A stretch of DNA of 37,810 nucleotides from Chloroflexota bacterium. Its GTDB lineage: Bacteria > Chloroflexota > UBA11872. A program made the position numbers and the translations under genes. Positions 1 through 8,499 of the stretch are shown here, one piece after another (within the stretch, counting starts at the first letter, position 1; every line of letters starts with the position of its first letter). The stretch lies in assembly GCA_022821645.1 (NCBI GenBank), contig JAJEDE010000028.1:1-37810 (forward strand), read 5' to 3'. Under the pieces are notes generated by a model. It was given only the letters and a program-made list of their open reading frames with translations. It ran no database searches and was not told where the DNA came from.

Positions 1-1
1 C

Positions 2-109
2 GCCGGCAAGCCGGCCAAGGTGGCCCTCGTCGCCTGCATGCGCAAGCTGCTGGTGCTCTGCAACGCCCTCTGCCGCGACCGCACCATGTGGGATCCCACC
101 ATGGCCTAA
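2..109 (+). CDS. IS110-family transposase, C-terminal end (partial)
   Basis: The window opens inside a reading frame of 35 residues that ends in TAA at 107-109. The residues, including GKPAKVALVACMRKLL and a Trp-Asp-Pro close to the end, match the conserved C-terminus of IS110/IS116/IS902-type transposases, in the helix-rich part of the transposase_20 region. These enzymes are DEDD recombinases that move IS110-type elements, which usually lack terminal inverted repeats. The N-terminus, including the DEDD catalytic domain, lies before the window, so intactness cannot be judged. The non-coding tract that follows may include the right end of the element. Confidence 0.85.
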   Translation, partial: AGKPAKVALVACMRKLLVLCNALCRDRTMWDPTMA

Positions 110-605
110 CCCTTGACCCCCAACACAGGTGCTCTCCCCTCACTCCTTCCCCACCCCACCAACCACTTGCCGCTCGCCCTCAGAAAGTGTACACTATCCG
201 AGTAAGCCCTGCAACCCCCACTCCAAATGCCCCCCGACCTCCTCGCCCTGAGCCTCCCAGCTCTCCGCTTCCCGCTCTTCCGTCCCTTCCTCGCTCCCCT
301 CTTTTCTCACTCCTCTTCCCTCTCCCCTCTACCCTTCCGCCCCCGTTCCCTTCCCTTTCCGCTCTCACTTCTCACTTCTCTGCCCTCTCCCCTCGCCCTT
401 TTCCGCCTCAGCCTGGTGCCTCGTCGCCCGGCCTCCCTGCCAACCCCCGACCTGCCGGTGCCCGATCTGCCCAATCCGCGCCCCAGGGCCGTAATCCCGT
501 CAGCCCGCGTCGCCCCTCGCCCCCTCGCCGCGCGGCGCCCGCCGCCCCCGTGGCGGTGCGCGCCAGGTCCTCAAAACCGCGTCAATCCCGCAAAAAATCC
601 GCCCA

Positions 606-658
606 AACTGTCTCTGGCCAGCCGGCCCCCTCTAGGGGCCGGCTGGCCAGAGACAGTT
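606..658. repeat. Perfect 24-bp inverted repeat with 5-nt loop
   Basis: The arms at 606-629 and 635-658 are exact reverse complements (core GGCCAGCCGGCCCC / GGGGCCGGCTGGCC), separated by CTCTA. The hairpin would be very stable. No T-tract follows on either strand, so a classical Rho-independent terminator is not well supported. It may be a mobile palindrome, a REP-like unit or an IS-associated structure. Confidence 0.85.
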
Positions 659-860
659 CCCCCCTTCACCCCCCACCAATCTCCGCCCCCTGCTTCCCCC
701 GCCACCCACCCTGCCGCCCACGCGTCCGCTCATTCACCCTCACCCTTGTCCGCGTCCGACAGCCCGAAACGTCAGCCCACAGAGCGCCGCACCGATCTCC
801 CACCCCTCCCGGGAGACCCCTGCAAAACGCCCCTCGCCCTCGAAGCTGCGGCCCTTCTTG

Positions 861-1040
861 CTCCCTCTCCTCGGGGAGAGGGTTGGAGCCTGCCCCGGAC
901 TCGATCCGGGGGTGAGGGGTCTTCCGAGCAACCAGGCCGGGGTTATGCAACGGTCTCTCCTGGGGGAGAGGGCAGGGTGAGAGGTCTTCCGAGCAACCAA
1001 GCCCGAATTACGCAAAAGCCTCTCCTGGGGGAGAAGCAGA
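861..1040. repeat. Mosaic of short repeats with a 65-bp direct duplication
   Basis: Two imperfect 65-bp copies lie head to tail at 911-975 and 976-1040. Both read GGTGAG-R-GGTCTTCCGAGCAACCA, then a TTAYGCAA motif, then CTCTCCTGGGGGAGA. They are preceded by two small hairpins, 863-870/875-882 (CCCTCTCC/GGAGAGGG) and 893-899/905-911 (CCCCGGA/TCCGGGG). A related copy occurs in reverse orientation at about 37521-37574. This is a dispersed intergenic repeat family, possibly MITE-like. Confidence 0.75.
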
Positions 1041-1309
1041 CCCTGTCCCGAGCCCGCCGAGGGATTCGGGCGTCTTCGGCCGAAATCGGTGAGGGATCTT
1101 TCTCCCCCGACCGTTCGATGAACCACCCCACCCCAACCACCCCCCAAACTCACCCCAAAAAGCACCCCGCGCAACCTCAAGAGTTTTTTGGAAAAAACTC
1201 TTACGCGCACGAGAGCCCCCAATTCCCCACCCCATCCAACGCCGCCCACCCATCAGCGCCAGCTCCCCCCGCCTATCATGTCCGCGCCGCCACGCCACGG
1301 ACCCCTCAC

Positions 1310-3019
1310 GTGACCACCACCAGCGCCGTCCAGGTTCAGGTCAACCGCCGCGTCCGCATGCGCGACGGCATCTACCTGTCCGCCGACATCTACCTCCCCC
1401 GCGGCGCCGGCGAAACTCCGGACTCAAGCCTTCCCACCGTCCTGATCCGCACCCCCTACAACAACGCCTCCTACCAGAACATCCGCAAGGGCCGCGCCCT
1501 CGCCGACAACGGCTACGCCTGCGTCATTCAGGACGTCCGCGGACGCTGGGACTCCGACGGCGCCTGGTCGCCCTTCATCGCCGAACCCGAGGACGGCTAC
1601 GACACCCAGGCCTGGATCACCGAACAGCCCTGGAGCAACGGCCGCATCGGCATGTCCGGCCGCTCCTACCTGGGATCAGTCCAGTGGCTCAGCGCCCCGC
1701 TGCGGCACCCGAGCCTCACCTGCCTCGCCCCCCAGTCCATCTGCATCGACTACCTCACCGGCCTCATCCGCCCCGGCGGCGCCTTTCAGCTTGGCGTGAT
1801 GATCAACTGGGGTCTCCGCGTCGACGGTCGCACCGCCCAATCCATCGACTTCGAAAACTGGACCGAAATCTGCCGCGGCCTCCCGCTCCAGGACATCCCC
1901 GGCCATGCCGGTCGCGATCTGGACTTCTGGAACGACTGGCTCCACCTGCCCGCCGCCGACCCCTACTGGGCCTCCATCGACACCCGCCCGCACTGGAACG
2001 AGATCACCGTTCCCGCTTTCGTCATGGGCGGCTGGTACGACCTCTACGCCCCCCAGGCCTTCGACCAGTTCAACGGCCTCCGCCTGCACGGCGGATCGGC
2101 TGCCGCCCGCCAGTCCCGCCTGATCATGGGCCCCTGGCCCCACCACCTGGGCAACGACCTCCCCGGCGCCCCGCGCTGCGGTGACATCGACTTCGGCGCC
2201 GGTTCCGTCGTCAACATCAACGGCCTCGAACGCGCCTGGTTCGACCGCTGGCTCAAGGGCAACGGCGACCCTTCGTCGGACGAGCCTCCGCTCCGCCTCT
2301 TTGTCATGGGCGTCAACCAATGGCAGGACGAGCACGAATGGCCCCTCGCCCGCACCGACTGGCAGCCCTGGCACCTCCACTCCGGCGGCGCGGCCAACTC
2401 CGCCCGCGGCGACGGCACGCTCTCCCTCGAATCGCCCGCCAGCGAACCCGCCGACACGTTCGTCTACGACCCGGAGTTCCCCGTCCAGTCCCTCGGCGGC
2501 GCCAACTGCTGCACCCCCCACATTGAGCCCTGGGGCCCCTACGACCAGCGTCCCGTCGAGGCCCGCCACGATGTCCTTTGCTACACGTCCGCACCGCTCG
2601 AGCAGGACCTCAAAGTCATCGGCCCCATCAAGCTCGTCCTCCACGCCGCCACCGACGGACTCGACACTGACTGGACCGCCAAGCTCGTCGACGTCTCACC
2701 CACCGGCTACGCCATGAACCTCTGCGACGGCATCCTCCGCGCCCGCTATCGCAATGGTCAGGATCAGCCCGATCTGCTCACGCCCGGCGCCGTCGAGCAG
2801 TACGAAATCGAAGTCGGCGTCACCGCCAACGTCTTCAAGCGCGGCCACCGCATCCGCCTCGAAGTCTCGTCCTCAAACTTCCCCCGCTTCGACCGCAACC
2901 TCAACACCGGCAACAACCTCGCCACCGACGCCGAAATCCGCGTCGCCCACCAAACCATCCTCCACAACCCCACCCACCCCTCACACCTGCTCCTTCCGGT
3001 AACTCCCGCTGCCTCGTAG
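1310..3019 (+). CDS. CocE/NonD family hydrolase (X-Pro dipeptidyl-peptidase S15-like)
   Basis: This is a 569-residue serine hydrolase of the CocE/NonD (S15) type: an alpha/beta-hydrolase core, a helical cap and a C-terminal jelly-roll domain. The family cleaves esters or acyl/peptide bonds; the substrate here is unknown. The N-terminus has the family pattern VRMRDGIYLSADIYLP (residues 15-30). The nucleophile motif is G-R-S-Y-L-G with Ser at about 119. The C-terminal half has the usual IRLEVSSSNFPRFDRN signature. The frame stays open upstream to 227, but that part is low-complexity and covers repeats, so the GTG at 1310, just before the conserved region, was chosen; no clear Shine-Dalgarno sequence supports it. 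No signal peptide follows from this start. A second family member lies at 34374-36224. Confidence 0.85.
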   Translation: MTTTSAVQVQVNRRVRMRDGIYLSADIYLPRGAGETPDSSLPTVLIRTPYNNASYQNIRKGRALADNGYACVIQDVRGRWDSDGAWSPFIAEPEDGYDTQAWITEQPWSNGRIGMSGRSYLGSVQWLSAPLRHPSLTCLAPQSICIDYLTGLIRPGGAFQLGVMINWGLRVDGRTAQSIDFENWTEICRGLPLQDIPGHAGRDLDFWNDWLHLPAADPYWASIDTRPHWNEITVPAFVMGGWYDLYAPQAFDQFNGLRLHGGSAAARQSRLIMGPWPHHLGNDLPGAPRCGDIDFGAGSVVNINGLERAWFDRWLKGNGDPSSDEPPLRLFVMGVNQWQDEHEWPLARTDWQPWHLHSGGAANSARGDGTLSLESPASEPADTFVYDPEFPVQSLGGANCCTPHIEPWGPYDQRPVEARHDVLCYTSAPLEQDLKVIGPIKLVLHAATDGLDTDWTAKLVDVSPTGYAMNLCDGILRARYRNGQDQPDLLTPGAVEQYEIEVGVTANVFKRGHRIRLEVSSSNFPRFDRNLNTGNNLATDAEIRVAHQTILHNPTHPSHLLLPVTPAAS

Positions 3020-3073
3020 CAAGGCTCGGTCAGGAATGAACCCTGGGTCCTAAACGCATTCAAATAGCCCCCG

Positions 3074-3703
3074 CTACTCGAACCACCAGTAGTCAACAGG
3101 TCTCAGCGCACGCTCCGAGGCAGCCTGCTCACCGCAAAGTGGACGCAGGTCGGCGAGGTCGTGCGTCCAGCTGCCGGAGAAACCCTCCCGCGCGGCCAGC
3201 GCCGCGACCACAGCATCGCGCCGGTCGTCGTTCGATTCGTGGACGAGATTTGGCCCAACCATCAACCCAGAGTCGCGAGCCAGAGCCTCGAATCCTTGCT
3301 TTCTTGCGTGCATCAGCAGCTTCGGATGCGCCTCGGTCACAGGCAGATCCGGGAATCGCTGACGCAGCTCGGCCGCGAAAAGGAAGCCCTGAATCAATAC
3401 CCCGCCAAAGATGCTATTGATCAGCATCACGCTGTTTCTGGCTTTCGGGTATCGCCCCCGTAGCCACCGATCAGCATGCCGCGCGCCGGACTCTCCCGAT
3501 GACCACCACAGCGGCGCATCAACCCCGACGCCTAGCAGGTCCACATTCAACTCGGCAACCCACACCACGGCCTCGCGAGCGCAGGAGAACCGAGTCGACT
3601 CCACGTGGCCGTTGGGTGACAGCGCCGCAACTCCGAACTTGCTCCTTCCGCCCGGATCCGCGCCGATCCATACCGCTTGGGGCTCGGTACTCTCAAACCT
3701 CAG
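3074..3703 (-). CDS. DUF429 family protein, start codon unclear
   Basis: The protein resembles DUF429 proteins (predicted RNase H-like fold, function unknown). The first ATG at 3604 gives 176 residues, but the same frame continues upstream with clear family sequence: WIGADPGGRSKFGVAAL, coded from about 3670, is the expected first strand with its Asp-Pro-Gly-Gly motif. Starting at 3604 would remove this strand. No ATG, GTG or TTG exists in frame between this motif and the upstream in-frame stop, which lies inside the end of the amine oxidase gene; a CTG at 3701-3703 is one candidate. The gene may use a rare start or may have lost its start. Other visible motifs are DAPLWW and an EAHPKLL segment. 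It lies directly downstream of the amine oxidase on the same strand. Confidence 0.7.
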   Translation of the reverse strand: MRFESTEPQAVWIGADPGGRSKFGVAALSPNGHVESTRFSCAREAVVWVAELNVDLLGVGVDAPLWWSSGESGARHADRWLRGRYPKARNSVMLINSIFGGVLIQGFLFAAELRQRFPDLPVTEAHPKLLMHARKQGFEALARDSGLMVGPNLVHESNDDRRDAVVAALAAREGFSGSWTHDLADLRPLCGEQAASERALRPVDYWWFE

Positions 3704-3740
3704 AGGCCGGTCTGCTGTTCCCTCTATTTCACGCAGAGAC

Positions 3741-5306
3741 TTAACTCGCTGTCACCCGCGCGTGAATCGCATTCACGGCCGCGTGGGCGGCGAGGACAGC
3801 GCCTTCCTGCCAGCCGGGTAGGGCTGTGGCCTGGTCGCCGGCGAAATAGATTGCCCCATCGGGCTGTTGCAGGGCGGCCGGCGCCTGGTAGTTCTCCGGC
3901 CAGCCGCCTTTCTGAAACGGAACCTTGGGCCAGGCGCGGCTGACGCCCGACTCAATCTCATCCGCGTAGCCGGGATGCATGTGTGCACCCTCGGCCATAG
4001 CCGCCTTCAAGCGCTCAGGCGGAGTCATCTGGCTGTAGCGCAATCCCTGGCCGGGCCGGTCGTCCCAGATGTAGGCGCCCATGATGACGCCCTTCTGACG
4101 GTGATAGCCGTAAGCCGGGTACCAGATTTGCGTGATGTCCTGGTCGGTCCAGGAAATTCCGCCGTAAATGGCATGATCTTCCTCCCAGAAGCGCCGGCGC
4201 GTCTGGAACCCAATCTTGACCGCGGGCACGAACTCGATCGAAGCAATCGCCGCCTGGGTCTCGGACGCGAAGTCGCTGGGAATGTCCTTCAGTACCGGCG
4301 CTGGAATCGTGCAAATGGCAAAGTCCGCCTCGACCGCCTCGGTCGCATTGCGCCGCTGATCCCGGTAGACAATCCGAACGCCCCGCGGCGTCTTGCGAAT
4401 CTCCTCCACGATGCTCCCGAAGTGAATCAGGTGCCCCACGCGCGCCTGGAAGGCCTTGGGGATGGCGTCCATACCGCCAACCGGCTGAAAGAGCGTAGGG
4501 TTCTGGTTGAGGAATTGACTGAAGTGGAGCTTGTACTGCCAGAAGTCCGAATTAAGCAGTTCACCGAAGTCCAGCGGGTCATTCACGTCTCCCGGCGCTA
4601 GCCCGGTATGAATCTGCTCGCCCTGATAGCCGCCGCGATTCGACCCGATGTAGAGGTGGTCTGGGTCAAGCCCGCCGAACGAGGTGAGCATCGCCAGCAC
4701 GCGCTCCTTGTCATCACCCGTTAGCTCGTCGTCCAGCGCGTTTCGATTGACCGCCTTGGCGAGGAGCTCCGCGATATAGCCGCGCAAGTCCGTCATCACT
4801 TGGCGGCCAACGACCGACTGGCCGCCAAAGCGCTCCGTGTTGTGGAACAGGGCGCCGCGGTTGTCGTTGGTGAAGACCTCAAGCTCAACCCCGAACTCCT
4901 TGCAGTAGCCCAGGATGGCCCGGTGGTGATACGGAATGCGCGCCGGGCCCATGTTGGCGTACAGGTGATCCTCCCGGTCGAAGTCGACCCACTGACGGCT
5001 GTCGACTTCGCGGATCACATCCCCGCCTCGCACCGTCAGATTTCGACCGCCGGATCGATTCGAGGCTTCGAGAATCGAGCAGTCGTAGCCGGCCTTCGAT
5101 AGTTCGTAAGCCGATGTCATGCCGGAAATCCCGGCACCAAGGATCACCACGTGTTTGCCGTAGCCCGAACCGAGCGGAAAGTCAGGCGCTGCAGTCTGGG
5201 CCTCGGCGGGTCCAAGTAAACCCAGGGCGCTCATCGTGTGGTACGCCGCGCCAACCCCGGCAACCGCGCCGACGGACCGCAGGAAATCTCGCTTGGTCAT
5301 CCCCAT
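3741..5306 (-). CDS. Secreted flavin monoamine oxidase family protein
   Basis: This 521-residue FAD oxidoreductase belongs to the flavin amine oxidase family, which includes L-amino-acid and monoamine oxidases. Residues 1-37 look like a Tat-type export signal (TKRDFLRSVG, then a hydrophobic stretch ending near AEAQ), with Lys-Arg instead of Arg-Arg. The dinucleotide fold is at about 54-62 (ILGAGISG), followed by the acidic end of beta-2 (ILEAS) and the family Arg-rich GGR motif. The C-terminal FAD contact IYFAGDQATALPGWQEGA is typical. The enzyme probably oxidises an amine or amino acid outside the cytoplasmic membrane, giving H2O2; the substrate cannot be told. A GGGAG-like sequence about 9 nt upstream supports the start; a second Met at residue 3 is also possible. 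Confidence 0.85.
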   Translation of the reverse strand: MGMTKRDFLRSVGAVAGVGAAYHTMSALGLLGPAEAQTAAPDFPLGSGYGKHVVILGAGISGMTSAYELSKAGYDCSILEASNRSGGRNLTVRGGDVIREVDSRQWVDFDREDHLYANMGPARIPYHHRAILGYCKEFGVELEVFTNDNRGALFHNTERFGGQSVVGRQVMTDLRGYIAELLAKAVNRNALDDELTGDDKERVLAMLTSFGGLDPDHLYIGSNRGGYQGEQIHTGLAPGDVNDPLDFGELLNSDFWQYKLHFSQFLNQNPTLFQPVGGMDAIPKAFQARVGHLIHFGSIVEEIRKTPRGVRIVYRDQRRNATEAVEADFAICTIPAPVLKDIPSDFASETQAAIASIEFVPAVKIGFQTRRRFWEEDHAIYGGISWTDQDITQIWYPAYGYHRQKGVIMGAYIWDDRPGQGLRYSQMTPPERLKAAMAEGAHMHPGYADEIESGVSRAWPKVPFQKGGWPENYQAPAALQQPDGAIYFAGDQATALPGWQEGAVLAAHAAVNAIHARVTAS

Positions 5307-5402
5307 TGACAGGCTCTCCCTCGTTGGATCGCTTAGGAGGATTCTATGCGTCGCGTGGTGAGTTTCGATCGGTCGGTGCTGCGTGTGCGGTCTCGGATGG
5401 GC

Positions 5403-6194
5403 TTATCGCTCGTTCGGTCGCGTCCCCGCGATGCTCAGCCCGCCATCCACCACCAGTTGCTGCCCCGTCACGTACGACGACTCGTCGCTCGCCAGGAACA
5501 GCACCGCGCTGGCAATGTCCTGGGCCTCACCGATTCGCTGCAGCGGAATGCGTGAGGCTGACTCATCGATGAGGGCCTGAATGTCCGGCACCGCCGCAAC
5601 CTCGGCCCGCCACATCGGGGTGTCGATTCCGCCCGGCAGCACGGCGTTCACGCGTATGCCGTGGCACCCGTAGTCCACGGCCATCTGCCGGGTCAGGCCG
5701 AGCATCCCGGCTTTGGCGGAGGCGTAAGCCGAGTACGTGTCGAAGCCCATGATTCCCTGCACCGACGAGGTGTTTATGATCGACCCGCCCCCTTGCGCCT
5801 GCATGATGGGAGCCGCCACGTGGCAGCCTCGGTAGACGCTCAGCAGGTTGATGTTGAGGCACTCCAGGAAATGCTCCTCGCTGGCCTCGCCGATCAGCGC
5901 GTGGAAGTTCACGCCCACGTTGTTGTGCAGCACGTCCAGCCGGTCCCACCGATCCGTCGCCGTCTCGATGGCCTGCCGCACGTCATCCATCACCCGCACG
6001 TCGGCGGTAACCCCAATGGCTTGTCCCCCCGCTTCCTCAATGTCCGCCGCGTGCGCCGCCACGGCCTCGCCCATGTAATCCGCCAGCACCACCCTTGCGC
6101 CCTCGCGCGCAAACAACCGTGCCGTCGCTTCGCCGATCCCACCGGCCGCACCCGTAACAACCGCCACCTTGCCGGCCAACCGTCCGCCGCTCAT
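5403..6194 (-). CDS. SDR family NAD(P)-dependent oxidoreductase
   Basis: A 263-residue classical short-chain dehydrogenase. The cofactor motif TGAAGGIG is at 14-21, NNVG (usually NNAG) at 91-94, the catalytic Ser at about 143-144, and YxxxK at Tyr157/Lys161. The C-terminus YVTGQQLVVDGG is standard. An Asp at about 39, after the second beta strand (LADY), suggests NAD+ preference. The start overlaps the end of the upstream lactonase-type amidohydrolase by 4 bp, so the two are translationally coupled. L-fucose and L-rhamnose oxidative pathways pair an SDR sugar dehydrogenase with such a lactonase, so a sugar dehydrogenase role is a reasonable inference. Confidence 0.88.
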   Translation of the reverse strand: MSGGRLAGKVAVVTGAAGGIGEATARLFAREGARVVLADYMGEAVAAHAADIEEAGGQAIGVTADVRVMDDVRQAIETATDRWDRLDVLHNNVGVNFHALIGEASEEHFLECLNINLLSVYRGCHVAAPIMQAQGGGSIINTSSVQGIMGFDTYSAYASAKAGMLGLTRQMAVDYGCHGIRVNAVLPGGIDTPMWRAEVAAVPDIQALIDESASRIPLQRIGEAQDIASAVLFLASDESSYVTGQQLVVDGGLSIAGTRPNER

Positions 6195-7039
6195 GCCAGC
6201 GAGTAAAACTCTCGCGCGTTTCCGCCCAGCACTGCCGCGCGTTCGTCCGCGCTCAGCCGGTCCAGCGCGCCCGTAACCTGCTCGAACGTCTCCTCGTATC
6301 CCGCTGCCAGCAGCGCCACAGGCCAGTCGCTACCCCAGATCAGCCGCTCGATTGGAAAGCTGTCCAGCACAGGGTCCACCGCCGCTCGAATCGTGTCGGT
6401 CGTTGGCGACGTCGGGCATTCCACCAGCAGGCCTGAGATCTTGATCCGCAGGTGCTCGTAGGGCGCCAATGCGAGGAACCGTTCCTGCCACACCGCCATC
6501 TCGGGCGTCTCGAACGGCGGCTTGGCCAGGTGGTCGACGACCAATCTTCCGCCCTCGTTTTCGCGCGCGATCAGCGGCACGTGCGGCAAGTGCGGTGTCT
6601 TCACAAGCAGTTCCACCACGTGCCCGCGGCTCAGCACGGTGCCGATGCCACGCCGAACGTCGTCGCGCGCCAGCCAGGCCGTGTCCACCTGGTCCTCGGC
6701 TCCCGCCCGGACTCCCCGAAACCATCGGTTCGCTGCCAATTCGTCAACACGGTCGCCCAGGTCCGGCGCCTCCAGGTCCACCCAGGCGATCACGCCGGTT
6801 ACGTAGTCATACGTCTCAGCCATTTCCAGGTACGCCAGTTGGTCCTTCCACGCGTGCGACGCCTGCACGATCACCGACTGCGCCACCCCAACCGCGTCCA
6901 TGTGCGGCTTCAGGTCCGGCGGTAGATAGTCCTGGCCCAGCACCGGATGCGTCGGATCGTCCAGCCAGTACAGGTCGTCGGTCCCCACCTGCCAGTAATG
7001 GTTGTGCGTGTCGACTACGGCTGGTTGCTCAGGCGCCAT
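6191..7039 (-). CDS. Amidohydrolase 2 family protein, sugar-lactonase-like
   Basis: A 282-residue TIM-barrel amidohydrolase of the COG3618 type, which includes L-fuconolactonase and L-rhamnono-lactonase. Motifs in order: DTHNHYW near the N-terminus (metal-binding DxHxH form), VVDHLAKPP in the middle, IWGSDWPV with the catalytic Asp near residue 240, and GGNAREFY at the end. Length matches the family. It overlaps the SDR gene by 4 bp (ATGA type), and the two probably form successive steps: sugar oxidation to a lactone, then ring opening. Hydrolysis of another cyclic ester cannot be excluded. It lies 51 bp downstream of the K+ channel gene on the same strand. Confidence 0.87.
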   Translation of the reverse strand: MAPEQPAVVDTHNHYWQVGTDDLYWLDDPTHPVLGQDYLPPDLKPHMDAVGVAQSVIVQASHAWKDQLAYLEMAETYDYVTGVIAWVDLEAPDLGDRVDELAANRWFRGVRAGAEDQVDTAWLARDDVRRGIGTVLSRGHVVELLVKTPHLPHVPLIARENEGGRLVVDHLAKPPFETPEMAVWQERFLALAPYEHLRIKISGLLVECPTSPTTDTIRAAVDPVLDSFPIERLIWGSDWPVALLAAGYEETFEQVTGALDRLSADERAAVLGGNAREFYSLA

Positions 7040-7090
7040 TGCGTACTCGGTTCATTCGGCACTTGCCAGAGGCTAGCAGCGCCCTGCCCA

Positions 7091-7900
7091 TCACGCGCCG
7101 GAGCCATCGTCGTCGTGCAATTCCTTACCGCAGTGCGGGCAGATGTGAGCCTCGGGTTCACCGGCACGCCGCCGGTCCAACTCCTCCACGAACGCCGACC
7201 CCAAGATGCCCGCCGGCAACGCGAACAAGCCAATCCCCAGCAGCGCCACCACCGCGCCGAATCCGCGCCCCAGCGGCGTAACCGGAAACAGGTCGCCGTA
7301 TCCCACCGTGGTCAGCGTCACCATCCCCCACCACATTGCCGCCGGGATACTCGAGAAACCCTCAGGCTGCGCCTCGCGTTCCGCGAGGTACATAAGCGAC
7401 GACGCGAACAGCAAGAGCACGAACCCCACGAAGAGCGTCGAAATCAGGGAATCGCGTCGGCTGCGCAGCACGTCGCCGATAATCGACATGGATTCCGAGT
7501 ACCGCGTCAGTTTCATCAGCCGCAACAGTCGCAGCACGCGCGCGAAGCGCAGATCCTGGCCCACGTAGAACGGAAGGATCGCCAGCAGGTCCACCAGGAT
7601 GAGTGGTTGCACGGCAAATCGCAGGCGGCCTTTGAGCGGGTGCGCGAATCCCGGGTCTTCGGTACACGACCACACTCGCAGCACGTACTCAAGGGTAAAA
7701 ACCGCCACGGTGACGACTTCAATGACGGCGAAGGCTCCGGCGGCAGCCTGGCGGATCGGCTCTATCGTTTCCAACACAATCCCGAACGCCGTGAGTCCGA
7801 TCAGGACAAAAATGGTCTGATCGAAGATCCGGCTCGCACGCCCGCCGTCCTCCGGGCTATTTACGATCTGGTGCGCGCGGCGCTTGGCTCGGCTGTACAT
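7091..7900 (-). CDS. Voltage-gated potassium channel family protein
   Basis: A 269-residue membrane protein with the six-helix voltage-gated cation channel layout. Helices S1-S3 lie at about 27-45, 55-76 and 97-113. S4 carries spaced basic residues (RFARVLRLLRLMKLTR, 118-133). S5 is near 152-172. A pore loop follows with the K+ selectivity filter TTVGYGD (197-203), then S6 (about 213-238). The cytoplasmic tail ends with CPHC (254-257), half of a zinc ribbon; in a tetramer these Cys pairs might bind metal or serve as a redox switch, which is speculation. The gene starts 11 bp after UbiX, so it may be co-transcribed with the quinone genes. Confidence 0.93.
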   Translation of the reverse strand: MYSRAKRRAHQIVNSPEDGGRASRIFDQTIFVLIGLTAFGIVLETIEPIRQAAAGAFAVIEVVTVAVFTLEYVLRVWSCTEDPGFAHPLKGRLRFAVQPLILVDLLAILPFYVGQDLRFARVLRLLRLMKLTRYSESMSIIGDVLRSRRDSLISTLFVGFVLLLFASSLMYLAEREAQPEGFSSIPAAMWWGMVTLTTVGYGDLFPVTPLGRGFGAVVALLGIGLFALPAGILGSAFVEELDRRRAGEPEAHICPHCGKELHDDDGSGA

Positions 7901-7911
7901 CGTTGCTTAGC

Positions 7912-8499
7912 TCAGTCCGTCCAGGCGTGAGCCTCGGCCACCCTTGGAGTCACGCCCACCGCATTTAGAATCCGCTCCGCCAGCGCATCCACGATTGCTT
8001 CGACTGAGTCCGGACGCAGGTAAAACGCGGGATCCGGCGGCAGGATTACCGCTCCCGCCTCCGCAAGCGTTGTCAGGTTCCGCAGGTGGATCAGCGACAA
8101 CGGCGTTTCCCGCGGCACCAACACCAAGCGGCGCTTTTCCTTCAGCGTCACGTCCGCCGCCCGGTGCAGCAGGTTCTGTCCTGCCCCCGAGGCAATCGCG
8201 CCCACCGTCGCCATGCTGCACGGCACGATCGCCATGCCTCGCGTCGGGTACGACCCGCTGGAAATCGGCGCGGCCACGTCCTGCGGCCGGTGCACGGTCA
8301 CCCGGCCCCGCTTCGTCCAGCGCGCCACCGCGTCTGCAAACCGCTCGTCCGTCTCCTGGTGCCACATCAGCGCCCCGTAGTCGCTGCACACGACCTCCAG
8401 CGCCACGTCCAGATCCTGCAGTTTTCGTACCGTCGCGTCGGTCAGCACCGCGCCGCTGGCTCCGGAAACGCCAAGCACCAGCCCCGGCGGATCAGCCAA
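7912..8499 (-). CDS. ubiX: UbiX-type flavin prenyltransferase
   Basis: A 195-residue protein of the UbiX/PAD1 family, which attaches a dimethylallyl unit to FMN to make prenylated FMN, the cofactor of UbiD decarboxylases. Visible family motifs are GVSGASGA (10-17, flavin binding), ISSGSYPTRGMAIVPCSM with the conserved Ser/Cys region, NLLHRAADVTLKEKR and LVLVPRETPL. Length is normal. It overlaps the 3' end of the UbiA-type gene by 8 bp, and a UbiD gene lies upstream in the same run, so the enzyme, its cofactor maker and a prenyltransferase are together. In organisms with the futalosine route the equivalent is called MqnM. Confidence 0.95.
   Translation of the reverse strand: MADPPGLVLGVSGASGAVLTDATVRKLQDLDVALEVVCSDYGALMWHQETDERFADAVARWTKRGRVTVHRPQDVAAPISSGSYPTRGMAIVPCSMATVGAIASGAGQNLLHRAADVTLKEKRRLVLVPRETPLSLIHLRNLTTLAEAGAVILPPDPAFYLRPDSVEAIVDALAERILNAVGVTPRVAEAHAWTD

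Larger units (their letters stand above)
110..1309. other. 1.2-kb non-coding, repeat-rich tract
   Basis: No convincing gene was found between the IS110 fragment and the CocE/NonD hydrolase. Frames are open here only because the plus strand is extremely C-rich and poor in stops; the translations are low-complexity Pro/Ser/Arg. The tract holds a perfect 24-bp inverted repeat (606-658) and a mosaic of short repeats (about 861-1040). It reads as an insertion hotspot or the degraded flank of mobile elements. Confidence 0.7.

Noticed and set aside
861..1040. CRISPR array
   Set aside because: Only two imperfect 65-bp units without regular spacers, and no cas genes anywhere in the window.
227..1309. 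N-terminal extension of the CocE/NonD gene by 361 residues
   Set aside because: The sequence is low-complexity Pro/Ser/Arg and runs through the palindrome and the tandem repeats; the conserved hydrolase begins only after 1310.
5346..5555. Plus-strand frame with a perfect AGGAGG before its ATG
   Set aside because: Although the ribosome-binding site looks ideal, most of the frame is antisense to the SDR gene, the protein is Arg/His-rich with no recognisable family, and codon pattern follows the opposite strand.
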